This document shows, piece by piece, positions 1 to 6,319 of a stretch of DNA of 6,491 bases; within the stretch, counting starts at the first letter, position 1, and each line of letters begins with the position of its first letter. A program made the position numbers and the translations under genes. The notes under the pieces were generated by a model, which saw only the letters and a program-made list of their open reading frames with translations, was not told the origin of the DNA and did no database searches. The DNA comes from JBOFDP01 sp051647125. GTDB taxonomy: Bacteria > Bacteroidota > Bacteroidia > Chitinophagales > Chitinophagaceae. The stretch lies in the NCBI GenBank assembly GCA_051647125.1, contig JBOFDP010000003.1:1-6491 (forward strand), in the 5' to 3' direction.

Positions 1-1932
1 CGACAATTTGAATTTATTACTTTGCGAAATATATATCATTATGATAATTTTTTTATACAAAATTTTAATAAATATTTTTATATAACTCGTACCTATAATC
101 TTAATTGGCAATTTACCAATTCCGTTAACTTTCAGTATAATGGTTTACAACGTTCATTTATAGATGAACCTAATGGATTTATAAATACTAAGGAGTTGAA
201 GCAACAATTTTGGAAACGTACTTTTTCTTTAGGAAGAAATACATTTTATATGCATAATATTTCAGGAAGTTATATAGTACCGTTATATAAAATTCCTGTT
301 TTTGAATTTCTATCTTCTCGTTTTAATGCTAATGCTAGTTATCAGTGGACAGCTTCTAGTACGCTTACTGAAGATATTCAAGGCAATACTATTGGCACAT
401 CACTGACTTGGAACACTGCAAATATTTTAGATTTTAATAGATTGTATAATAAATCTAAATGGCTTACTAATATCTTAAATTCTAATATCAAAAATATAGT
501 AACTACTAGAGAAAAGGTTCTAAAACCATTTTTGCATATTTTCACTTCTCTCAAAATGGTTAATTTTGATTATAGTGAAAATTATACGGGAACTATTCCA
601 GGAATTACAAATGAAATGAATGCCTTTGGACAAACCTGGAAATTTAAAACTCCCCTTTTTTTACTTGTTGGCTTGCCTGTAGATTCTTCTTTTTTAAATA
701 TGGGAGCTCGTAGAGGGTGGTTTTCCGTATCTCCTGATTTTAATGGTGTTTTTGAGCAAGCATATACACAAAATATTAAGATTAGTGTAGACCTTAGACC
801 TATTTCTACTTTCCAAATTCAAGTTTTTGTCAATTCAAGTTTTACAAAAAGCTATTCTGAAATTTTTAAAGATACTATAGGAATAGGCTCTTTTGTACAT
901 CTTACGCCATTTAATAGTGGGGGATTTACAATTTCTTATATAGCCTTACAAACAATGTTTACCCCTTATGATCCTAATAAACCCACTGGTATTTTAGCTG
1001 ATTTTATGAATAGTAGAGAGGCTGCTTCTCGTCGTTTGGGAAGACTTAATCCTTATAGTCAAGGGCAATTTTTACAAAATACATTTACTTATGGTTATGG
1101 GCAATATTCTTCAGATGTATTGATGCTTGCATTCATCTCCACCTATGCTAAAATGCCTATAGAAAAAACGCCTTTGGTTAATAGATATAATAGTGATTTA
1201 AGAAGTAATCCTTTTTCAGAGTTTTTACCTTTCCCAAATTGGCGTTTTACTTATGCGGGTTTATCTGATTTGTTACAAATACCTAAAGAGATTATAGGGC
1301 GTATAATTTTACAACATGGATATAATGGTACTTTGAGTATAAATAATTTTAGTAATAATCTTTTGTATTCAGACCCTTTATATAGAGGGTGGCCCGGATT
1401 TATAGATTCTGTCTCAGGCAATTTTATTCCTTATTTTTTAGTGCCTAATATTACCATAACCGACCAGTTTTTTCCTCTCATCGGTACGGATATTAATTTT
1501 TTAAAAACTTTTACTACTGGTTTTACTTGGAACAAATCTCGTATTGTAAGTTTAAGTATTATAGATTACCAAATTACTCAGCAGCATTCCAATGAATTTA
1601 TTATTAGATTTGCTTGGCAAAAAACAGGTCTCAAAGTTCCATTTCGTCTACCTTTCCCTAAAGCAAAGAACTTAATGTCAGATTTAATTTTTAATTTTGA
1701 TTTTAGTTATCGTGATGATGTTAATATAAATACTATTATAGATCAAGAGGTTTCTAATATTACTGGTGGAAATCGTATTATTACAGTGGCTCCTTATATT
1801 GATTATATTATACAACAGCAGTTTAGCATTCGTTTATATATGAATTTGCAGAATACTTATCCTAAATTATCGACAACGTCTCCAAGCAGTGTAATATCTT
1901 TAGGATTACAGATAAAATGGACTTTTTTATAA
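1..1932 (+). CDS. sprA: SprA/Sov, type IX secretion translocon, C-terminal part
   Basis: This is the 3' end of the gene for the giant outer-membrane beta-barrel pore of the type IX secretion system (SprA in Flavobacterium, Sov in Porphyromonas), which passes folded proteins across the outer membrane for gliding and adhesin or enzyme export. The frame is open from base 1, so the TTG at 22 is an internal Leu and not a start. About 643 residues are present; the family is usually over 2,000. Family signatures by fragment position are the NNFFIQNFN-like/YFYxTRxYxLNW region near the left edge, a GRNTFYMHN block (about 77-85), RGWFS (238-242), TITDQFFPLIGTDI (485-498) and SNEFIIRFAWQKTGLKVPF (530-548). 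It ends in a typical barrel closing strand, LGLQIKWTFL. Alternating aromatic/polar strands run throughout, with no frameshift. It ends in TAA at 1930-1932. The usual downstream partner gcvH is absent; rpmB follows after 139 bases. The identification is firm, but the missing N-terminus cannot be judged. Confidence 0.93.
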   Translation, partial: RQFEFITLRNIYHYDNFFIQNFNKYFYITRTYNLNWQFTNSVNFQYNGLQRSFIDEPNGFINTKELKQQFWKRTFSLGRNTFYMHNISGSYIVPLYKIPVFEFLSSRFNANASYQWTASSTLTEDIQGNTIGTSLTWNTANILDFNRLYNKSKWLTNILNSNIKNIVTTREKVLKPFLHIFTSLKMVNFDYSENYTGTIPGITNEMNAFGQTWKFKTPLFLLVGLPVDSSFLNMGARRGWFSVSPDFNGVFEQAYTQNIKISVDLRPISTFQIQVFVNSSFTKSYSEIFKDTIGIGSFVHLTPFNSGGFTISYIALQTMFTPYDPNKPTGILADFMNSREAASRRLGRLNPYSQGQFLQNTFTYGYGQYSSDVLMLAFISTYAKMPIEKTPLVNRYNSDLRSNPFSEFLPFPNWRFTYAGLSDLLQIPKEIIGRIILQHGYNGTLSINNFSNNLLYSDPLYRGWPGFIDSVSGNFIPYFLVPNITITDQFFPLIGTDINFLKTFTTGFTWNKSRIVSLSIIDYQITQQHSNEFIIRFAWQKTGLKVPFRLPFPKAKNLMSDLIFNFDFSYRDDVNINTIIDQEVSNITGGNRIITVAPYIDYIIQQQFSIRLYMNLQNTYPKLSTTSPSSVISLGLQIKWTFL

Positions 1933-2003
1933 ATGAAAAATAGTAGGTTTCAATTAGATAATTAGCCTGTAAGGGGCATCATTAAGAAAAAATAGATTAA
2001 ATT

Positions 2004-2036
2004 TTTTGGATATGTGGTATTTTTATAAGATATTTG
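2004..2036 (+). promoter_or_regulatory. Candidate promoter of the rpmB-rpmG-DUF4295 operon
   Basis: A -33-like TTTG at 2005-2008 lies 20 bases before GATATTTG (2029-2036, followed by C), which matches the Bacteroidota -7 consensus TAnnTTTG at all but one position. Transcription would start near 2043, leaving a leader of about 30 bases before the rpmB ATG at 2072. An overlapping alternative uses TTTG 2033-2036 as -33 and AAATTTTG 2055-2062 as -7, which would give an almost leaderless mRNA. Sequence alone does not decide between them. Confidence 0.45.
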
Positions 2037-2071
2037 CTAAATTCCTTAGAATAAAAATTTTGCAATAATAT

Positions 2072-2308
2072 ATGGCTCGTGTTTGTCAAGTTACAGGAAA
2101 AACCCCTTTGAAAGGGCATTATGTTTCTCACTCTAATGTGAAAACGAATAGAAGGTTTTTACCTAATTTACAGAAAAAGAAATTTTTCTTACAAGAAGAA
2201 AATCGTTGGATTACGTTGAAGCTCTCTAATCATGCGCTTCGTATTATTAATAAAAGAGGATTGTATTCTGTAGTGAAAGAACTAAGGGCAAGAGGTCAAA
2301 ATATTTAA
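2072..2308 (+). CDS. rpmB: 50S ribosomal protein L28 (bL28)
   Basis: Small basic protein of the large ribosomal subunit. The 78-residue product has the normal family length and shows the hallmark N-terminus MARVCQVTGKTPLKG, then VSHSN (residues 18-22), the RRFLPNLQ block (27-34), the RWITLKLS strand (44-51) and a LRIINKRGL segment near the C-terminus. VTGK-SHSN-RRFxPNLQ is the Bacteroidota form. The start at 2072 is the only ATG in phase with the conserved first residue. No Shine-Dalgarno sequence precedes it (upstream bases are AATAATAT), as expected in this phylum. It is first in a co-directional operon, with rpmG 27 bases downstream. The identification is secure. Confidence 0.97.
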   Translation: MARVCQVTGKTPLKGHYVSHSNVKTNRRFLPNLQKKKFFLQEENRWITLKLSNHALRIINKRGLYSVVKELRARGQNI

Positions 2309-2335
2309 AAAGAATCCTAAAATCGTTTATTTATC

Positions 2336-2518
2336 ATGGTAAAAAAAGGCAATAGAGTACAAGTAATATTAGAATGTACTGAACATAAAACAAGTGGAAT
2401 GGCGGGTACAAGTCGTTATATTTCCACAAAAAATAAAAAGAATAATCCTGAAAGAATGGAATTAAAAAAATATAATTCTATATTGAAAAAATATACTATA
2501 CATAAAGAAATTAAATAA
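2336..2518 (+). CDS. rpmG: 50S ribosomal protein L33 (bL33), zinc-free form
   Basis: Large-subunit ribosomal protein of 60 residues with the family pattern GNRVQVILECTEHK (5-18), SGMAGTSRY (20-28), the KNKKN segment (32-36), and a C-terminal LKKYNSILKKYTIHKEIK. Only one cysteine (residue 14) is present, so the two CxxC pairs of the zinc-ribbon type are missing and this is the metal-independent C- version usual in Bacteroidota. Translation starts at ATG 2336 without a Shine-Dalgarno sequence. It lies between rpmB (27-base gap) and the DUF4295 gene (20-base gap), the standard order in this phylum, so cotranscription is very likely. Confidence 0.97.
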   Translation: MVKKGNRVQVILECTEHKTSGMAGTSRYISTKNKKNNPERMELKKYNSILKKYTIHKEIK

Positions 2519-2538
2519 CTATTAAATAATTTTATATT

Positions 2539-2706
2539 ATGGCTAAGCAAGCAAAAACTGCTATAAAGACGAAAGATAAAGCACAAAGTGGAGACACTAA
2601 GAATTGGACTAAAGTAATTCGTGCTACCAAAACCCAAGCCGGTAGTTATACTTTTAAAGAAGCTATGGTGCATAAAGAAAAAATTAAAGATTTTTTAGCA
2701 CAGTAA
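2539..2706 (+). CDS. DUF4295 protein, probable ribosomal protein bL38
   Basis: A 55-residue basic protein starting MAKQAKTAIKTKDKAQSG and containing NWTKVIRATKTQAGSYTFKE followed by an acidic/basic tail ending KIKDFLAQ. The K(V/I)xxxKxxxGxYTFxE core and the length match the Bacteroidota-restricted DUF4295 family, whose gene nearly always follows rpmG. From memory of the Flavobacterium johnsoniae 70S cryo-EM work, the lineage-specific large-subunit protein named bL38 is this family; I hold the family call firmly and the bL38 equivalence less so. The ATG at 2539 lies 20 bases after the rpmG stop with no Shine-Dalgarno sequence. The N-terminus has an extra Lys/Thr-rich stretch compared with the roughly 50-residue family norm. 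It is the last gene before the terminator at 2759-2795, whereas ftsY usually follows in relatives. Confidence 0.88.
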   Translation: MAKQAKTAIKTKDKAQSGDTKNWTKVIRATKTQAGSYTFKEAMVHKEKIKDFLAQ

Positions 2707-2758
2707 TAAATCTTTATGTTTTCTTTTACAATGGATTGCGGAGGTTAAGAATCTCAGG

Positions 2759-2795
2759 AAAAGCTATTATAATATTTGATATAATAGCTTTTTTT
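2759..2795 (+). terminator. Intrinsic terminator after the rpmB operon
   Basis: The arms 2759-2771 (AAAAGCTATTATA) and 2780-2792 (TATAATAGCTTTT) are perfect 13-bp complements around an 8-base loop, and the right arm runs into seven consecutive T (2789-2795). This is the architecture of a Rho-independent terminator, although its stem has only one G-C/C-G pair step and is unusually A-T rich. It lies 52 bases after the DUF4295 stop and 49 bases before fabH, so it separates the ribosomal operon from fabH. The stem also works poorly in the opposite sense, because the minus-strand T tract is only about four bases. Confidence 0.8.
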
Positions 2796-2844
2796 ATTAG
2801 AAGAAAAATGTATAAATTTTATATCAATTTAAAAATTATTCCTT

Positions 2845-3840
2845 ATGGAGAAAAAAAATAGAGCTTTAATTACTGCAGTTGCTGGATATGTACCTGAAGA
2901 TATATTAACTAATGCTGATTTTGAAAAAATAGTTGATACTAATGATGAATGGATAATGACCCGTACGGGAATTAAAGAAAGACATATATTGAAAGGAGAA
3001 GGCAGAGGCACTTCTGAAATGGCTATTCCTGTGGCTAGGGAGTTACTCCAAAAAAAAAATATTAACCCAGAAGAGATAGATTGTGTTATCATTGCAACTA
3101 TTTCTCCTGATATGATGTTTCCTAGTACCTCTAATTTTGTAGCTACCGCTATAGGGGCAAAAAATGCATGGGGTTTTGATTTGCTGGCTGCTTGTTCTGG
3201 ATTTATTTATGCACTTACTACAGGAGCTAATTTAATAGAAAGTGGACGATATAAAAAGATTATTGTAATAGGGGCTGATAAACTTACAGCATTTACCGAT
3301 TATACAGATAGAAATACATGTATATTATTTGGTGATGGTGCTGGTGGAGTATTATTGGAGGCGACTACAGAAGAGTATGGTGTAATGGATGCTTTACTAA
3401 GGTCTGACGTTACATATGGAAAAGATTTTTTGTATATGAAGGGTGGTGGTAGTTGTTATCCCCCAAGTGCTGAAACTATTACTAAAAAAATGCATTATGT
3501 ATATCAAGAAGGAAAAAATGTTTTTAAATATGCTGTAAAAGGTATGGCTAATATTACGGAGGATGTAATGAAGAAAAATAATTTGAAAGGTGAAGATATA
3601 GCATGGTTGGTACCCCATCAAGCGAATAAGCGTATTATAGATGCTACAGCAGAAAGAGCTAATATTCCGGAGGAGAAAGTAATGATGAATATAGAACGCT
3701 ACGGCAATACTACTGCTGCTACCATTCCTCTTTGTTTATGGGATTATCAAAAAAAGATTAAAAAAGGAGATAATCTCTTACTTTCAGCTTTTGGTGCAGG
3801 GTTTACCTGGGGATGTGTTTGGGTAAGGTGGGGAATATAG
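2845..3840 (+). CDS. fabH: Beta-ketoacyl-[acyl-carrier-protein] synthase III (FabH)
   Basis: Cytosolic condensing enzyme that starts type II fatty-acid synthesis by joining an acyl-CoA primer (acetyl- or branched-chain) to malonyl-ACP. The 331-residue product has the family length and an intact catalytic triad: Cys117 in DLLAACSGF, His258 in VPHQANKRII and Asn288 in RYGNTTAAT. The N-terminal TNDEWIMTRTGIKER block (32-46) and the C-terminal SAFGAGFTWG (314-323) are also standard. The PHQAN-R pattern at 257-263 is the ACP-docking side expected of FabH rather than FabF. No rpmF-plsX precedes it, unlike many bacteria. It starts at ATG 2845 without a Shine-Dalgarno sequence. A weak -7-like TAAATTTT lies at 2813-2820, and readthrough of the upstream terminator is an alternative source of transcript. 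It ends in TAG, the only non-TAA stop here, 9 bases from the converging argB. Primer preference cannot be read from sequence by eye. Confidence 0.95.
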   Translation: MEKKNRALITAVAGYVPEDILTNADFEKIVDTNDEWIMTRTGIKERHILKGEGRGTSEMAIPVARELLQKKNINPEEIDCVIIATISPDMMFPSTSNFVATAIGAKNAWGFDLLAACSGFIYALTTGANLIESGRYKKIIVIGADKLTAFTDYTDRNTCILFGDGAGGVLLEATTEEYGVMDALLRSDVTYGKDFLYMKGGGSCYPPSAETITKKMHYVYQEGKNVFKYAVKGMANITEDVMKKNNLKGEDIAWLVPHQANKRIIDATAERANIPEEKVMMNIERYGNTTAATIPLCLWDYQKKIKKGDNLLLSAFGAGFTWGCVWVRWGI

Positions 3841-3849
3841 TTTTTATCA

Positions 3850-4617
3850 TTATTTCTTAGTAATTTGTGTTCCTCCATTAAGATTATTGCTATTAGTAAG
3901 CCTTACCGAAGATACCCCTAAGGACATAGCCTTAAAAGCATTTTCCAATTTTGGAATCATACCCTGATGAATAATATTTTTGTTTTTCATAGTAATATAT
4001 AATCCTTCATTAATTGAAGGTATTATACTTTTAGGATCGTTAATATCTTTTAATACTCCGGGTTGGTCAAAGCAATAAATAAGTTCTGTATGAAAGCATG
4101 CACTCATTGCAATAGCTATCTTAGAAGCCACACTATCAGCATTGGTATTTAGGAGTTCTCCTTTTTTACTATATGTAATGGGTGAAATTACAGGTATTAT
4201 TTTATTATCTAATAGCATCTTTATTTTTTTGATATTCACGGAATCAATATCACCAACAAATCCCCAGTCAATATCAATAGACTTTCTTTTATGAGATTGA
4301 ATAATATTCATATCACAACCAGATAAACCACAAGCATCCATATTTTTTAATTGAAGCATAGCTACTAATTGTTTATTGGCAATACCTGCATAAGCCATTA
4401 GGGTAATATCTAACATTGGCTTGTCTGTGATTCTTCTACCTTCATACATTGTTATGGGTATGTTAAGTTTTAAGGCTAGTTCGTTGGCAAGTACACCTCC
4501 TCCGTGTACTATTATACAATCGGGATAAAAAGATAAAATATGATCACAGAATTGTGTCAGATAGTCGTGTTGTTCTATTATTTTTCCTCCTACCTTAATA
4601 ATGGTTATTTTTTTCAT
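3850..4617 (-). CDS. argB: Acetylglutamate kinase (ArgB; N-acyl-glutamate kinase)
   Basis: Amino-acid kinase family enzyme that phosphorylates the gamma-carboxylate of N-acetylglutamate with ATP, the second step of ornithine/arginine synthesis. Visible motifs in the 255 residues are IIKVGGKI with Lys8 and Gly10-11, VHGGG (37-41), the substrate-binding GRRITD with Arg61/62 (60-65), GLSGCD (97-102), WGFVGDID (118-125), NTNADSVASKIA with Asn159 and Asp161, and GMIPKLENA with Lys223. These fit the catalytic Lys/Asp/Lys and binding residues of E. coli ArgB. Its length matches the short E. coli-type enzyme; the long forms that arginine inhibits carry an extra N-terminal helix, which is missing here, so feedback inhibition is not expected. 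Some Bacteroidota use N-succinyl rather than N-acetyl intermediates, so the acyl group is uncertain. It lies 9 bases downstream of argD in one operon and starts at ATG 4617 without a Shine-Dalgarno sequence. Confidence 0.92.
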   Translation of the reverse strand: MKKITIIKVGGKIIEQHDYLTQFCDHILSFYPDCIIVHGGGVLANELALKLNIPITMYEGRRITDKPMLDITLMAYAGIANKQLVAMLQLKNMDACGLSGCDMNIIQSHKRKSIDIDWGFVGDIDSVNIKKIKMLLDNKIIPVISPITYSKKGELLNTNADSVASKIAIAMSACFHTELIYCFDQPGVLKDINDPKSIIPSINEGLYITMKNKNIIHQGMIPKLENAFKAMSLGVSSVRLTNSNNLNGGTQITKK

Positions 4618-4626
4618 AAATGTATC

Positions 4627-5748
4627 TTAAATATTTTTTAAAGCATGTAGTAAAGCATTCGCATGTTCTATATTAACTATCAAAGGAGGGAGCAAGCGAA
4701 TTGTCTCTTTACCACTATAACCTACAAGTATTTGATGTTTGTGTAAAAGTTTTTCTCTACAAGCTACTTGTCCACCTTCTACATCTATACCTATCATTAA
4801 GCCTTTACCACGTATTGCTTTTATGAGGCTTATTTTTTGAAGTTCTTTTTTGAAGTATTCTCCTACTTGCTGTGCATTGATTATTAGATTCTCATTGGTG
4901 ATTACTTCTAATACGGCAATACCTGCAGCACAGGCTAAATGGCTACCTCCAAAAGTAGTACCTAACATGCCAATAGTAGGTTTTATTTTTTCATGAATAA
5001 GTATTCCTGCAATAGGAAATCCGTTTCCCATACCTTTTGCCATAGAAATAATATCAGGTTGGATATGAGCATGTTGGTAAGCAAAAAATTTACCAGTACG
5101 TCCATACCCTGATTGTACTTCATCCAATATCATGATAGTATTTGTATGGTTACATATCATATGCATTTGTTGCAAAAAATTAGAACTACATTCTCTAACA
5201 CCTCCGACGCCTTGAATACCTTCTACGATAACTGCCGCATAATTTTTCTTTTCGAGTTCTTGTTGCATCGATTGAATATCATTGAGAAGAACAAAGGACA
5301 CCTCATGTCCTTGATTTATTAATGCTTGGATGGAGGGATTATCTGTAATAGCTACAGCAGCGCTTGTTCTTCCATGAAAAGCAGATTTGAAAGCTAGTAT
5401 TTTTTTTCTTTTGGTAATGAATGAAGCCAGTTTTAAGGCATTTTCATTGGCTTCAGCACCACTATTACATAAGAATAATTTATAGCTTGCACAATCAGCA
5501 AGTGTGGTTAGTTGTTTAGCTAAATTTTCTTGCAAATGATTTTGTACAGCGTTGGAATAGAAAGCTATTTTTTCTAATTGTTCTTCTATTTTTTTTACAT
5601 AAACAGGGTGCGTATGACCAATAGATACTACTGCGTGTCCGCTATAAAAATCTAAATATTTAGTATTATTTTTATCCCATAAATACATGCCTTTAGCTTT
5701 CACTGGTTCTATATTCATCAATGAATATACGTTAAACAATTTACTCAT
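4627..5748 (-). CDS. argD: Acetylornithine aminotransferase (ArgD)
   Basis: Class III PLP-dependent aminotransferase that converts N-acylglutamate semialdehyde plus glutamate to N-acylornithine plus 2-oxoglutarate, two steps after ArgB. The 373 residues contain SIGHTHP (42-48), the phosphate-binding CNSGAEANENALKLA (94-108), FHGRTSAAV (124-132), VEGIQGVGG (175-183), LDEVQSGYGRTGK with cofactor Asp209 (208-220), MAKGMGNGFP with Schiff-base Lys238 (236-245), TTFGGSH (264-270) and TIRLLPP with Arg351. The opening LFNVYSLMNIEPVKAKG and the overall order match Bacteroidota ArgD better than ornithine or GABA aminotransferases, and the next gene being argB supports this. It starts at ATG 5748, about 17 bases downstream of the likely transcription start given by the -7 element at 5772-5779, with no Shine-Dalgarno sequence. 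No argC, argF or argE lies alongside. Specificity for other omega-amino donors (for example succinyldiaminopimelate, as in E. coli ArgD) remains possible. Confidence 0.93.
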   Translation of the reverse strand: MSKLFNVYSLMNIEPVKAKGMYLWDKNNTKYLDFYSGHAVVSIGHTHPVYVKKIEEQLEKIAFYSNAVQNHLQENLAKQLTTLADCASYKLFLCNSGAEANENALKLASFITKRKKILAFKSAFHGRTSAAVAITDNPSIQALINQGHEVSFVLLNDIQSMQQELEKKNYAAVIVEGIQGVGGVRECSSNFLQQMHMICNHTNTIMILDEVQSGYGRTGKFFAYQHAHIQPDIISMAKGMGNGFPIAGILIHEKIKPTIGMLGTTFGGSHLACAAGIAVLEVITNENLIINAQQVGEYFKKELQKISLIKAIRGKGLMIGIDVEGGQVACREKLLHKHQILVGYSGKETIRLLPPLIVNIEHANALLHALKNI

Positions 5749-5770
5749 TATTTTAGCTCATTTTATTTGT

Positions 5771-5779
5771 GCAAATCTA
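5771..5779 (-). promoter_or_regulatory. -7 element of the argDB promoter
   Basis: The minus strand reads TAGATTTGC here, an exact match to the Bacteroidota sigma-A -7 consensus TAnnTTTG with the favoured following C. It would place the start of transcription near 5765, giving a leader of about 17 bases before the argD ATG. No good -33 TTG is visible 17-23 bases upstream; that zone is instead occupied by the A/T palindrome at 5783-5797. Confidence 0.6.
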
Positions 5780-5920
5780 AATCTAAAAATTTTTTAGTTT
5801 TAATAAATTTATTCTTATAATAAAAGATGTGATCAAAGAAAAAAATTAAATATTTATTATCCCATATTACATAATATTAATTTCCCAATTTAGAATAAAA
5901 AAAATATAAAATATTTAGAC

Positions 5921-5936
5921 TTTTACTGGAGTAAAA
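5921..5936. promoter_or_regulatory. 16-bp palindrome, possible operator
   Basis: TTTTACT at 5921-5927 and AGTAAAA at 5930-5936 are exact inverted copies around GG. A 2-base gap is too tight for an RNA hairpin loop, so if functional it would be a DNA site for a dimeric regulator. It lies about 150 bases upstream of the argD -7 element and 110 upstream of the rpmI -7 element. It does not resemble the E. coli ARG box. In DNA this AT-rich, short palindromes also arise by chance. Confidence 0.25.
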
Positions 5937-6046
5937 AAATCTTTTTTCTTAGAACAAATAATGAATATATTGATGGAGGAATAAGGCTTTTTTATATTTA
6001 ATAAAAATACTTTTTTTAAATTTTCTTATGTATATAAAAATTATAC

Positions 6047-6055
6047 TATATTTGC
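6047..6055 (+). promoter_or_regulatory. -7 element of the rpmI-rplT promoter
   Basis: TATATTTGC is an exact match to the Bacteroidota -7 consensus TAnnTTTG plus the following C. Transcription would begin near 6061, leaving about 26 bases before the rpmI ATG. The expected -33 TTG is not clear; TTATG at 6026-6030 is the nearest weak candidate. A leader this short leaves no room for an L20-binding leader structure of the kind known in E. coli and Bacillus. Confidence 0.6.
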
Positions 6056-6086
6056 ACTCTATTTTAAAAAAGTAAATTTTTTAGAA

Positions 6087-6284
6087 ATGCCTAAAGTAAA
6101 GATACATTCCAGAGCGAAAAAAACGTTTAAAATAACAGCCAGTGGTGAATTTAAATACCAAAAACCTTTTAAAAGACATATTCTTACCAAAAAATCTAAA
6201 AATAGAAAACGTCATTTAAATCAGGCAGGTATTGTAAGTCCAGCTAATAAACCATTTGTCATGAGATTACTCAGATTAAAATAA
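6087..6284 (+). CDS. rpmI: 50S ribosomal protein L35 (bL35)
   Basis: Very basic 65-residue large-subunit protein of normal family length. It opens MPKVKIHSRAKKTFKITASG, with the usual (M)PKxKTxxxAxKRFxxTxxG pattern, followed by HILTKKSKNRKRHL (31-44) and a C-terminal MRLLRLK. In most Bacteroidota it sits between infC and rplT; here infC is absent and the upstream neighbour is divergent argD, so the gene appears to have its own promoter (-7 element at 6047-6054). The start has no Shine-Dalgarno sequence. rplT follows after 35 bases in the same direction and is almost certainly cotranscribed. Confidence 0.96.
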   Translation: MPKVKIHSRAKKTFKITASGEFKYQKPFKRHILTKKSKNRKRHLNQAGIVSPANKPFVMRLLRLK

Positions 6285-6319
6285 TTTATAAAACCTTGTA
6301 AAGTAAATATAGTAAGGAT

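Larger units (their letters stand above)
5749..6086. other. AT-rich divergent intergenic region, argD / rpmI
   Basis: 338 bases without a gene between divergent argD and rpmI. It is far richer in A+T than the flanking genes, with many A and T runs. It holds one consensus -7 element facing each side (5772-5779 leftward, 6047-6054 rightward), a near-palindrome CTAAAAA-T-TTTTTAG at 5783-5797 next to the argD -7 element, and a perfect palindrome at 5921-5936. No reading frame longer than a few codons, no infC remnant and no recognisable RNA gene was seen. Confidence 0.8.

Noticed and set aside
1933..1965. 10-codon ATG frame (MKNSRFQLDN) directly after the sprA stop
   Set aside because: Too short, no resemblance to gcvH or another known gene, and chance frames of this size are common.
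1965..1977. GCCT-GTAAG-GGGC hairpin after sprA as a terminator
   Set aside because: Only a 4-bp stem with one G-T pair and no T tract follows, so it is too weak to call.
2416..2673. 85-codon minus-strand frame over rpmG and the DUF4295 gene
   Set aside because: It lies antisense to two secure ribosomal protein genes and its Phe/Ser/Leu-rich product reflects A-rich sense codons.
2716..2748. 10-codon ATG frame after the DUF4295 gene
   Set aside because: Very short, no family resemblance, and located in what looks like a 3' UTR.
2829..3092. 87-codon minus-strand frame over the start of fabH
   Set aside because: Shadow of the firmly identified fabH reading frame.
3397..3621. 74-codon minus-strand frame inside fabH
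   Set aside because: Shadow of fabH with no recognisable domain.
5113..5322. 69-codon plus-strand frame inside argD
   Set aside because: Antisense to conserved argD motifs and without family features.
5961..5984. Seven-codon leader peptide (ATG at 5961) upstream of rpmI as an attenuator
   Set aside because: It lies upstream of the likely transcription start, has no alternative hairpins, and contains no run of diagnostic codons.
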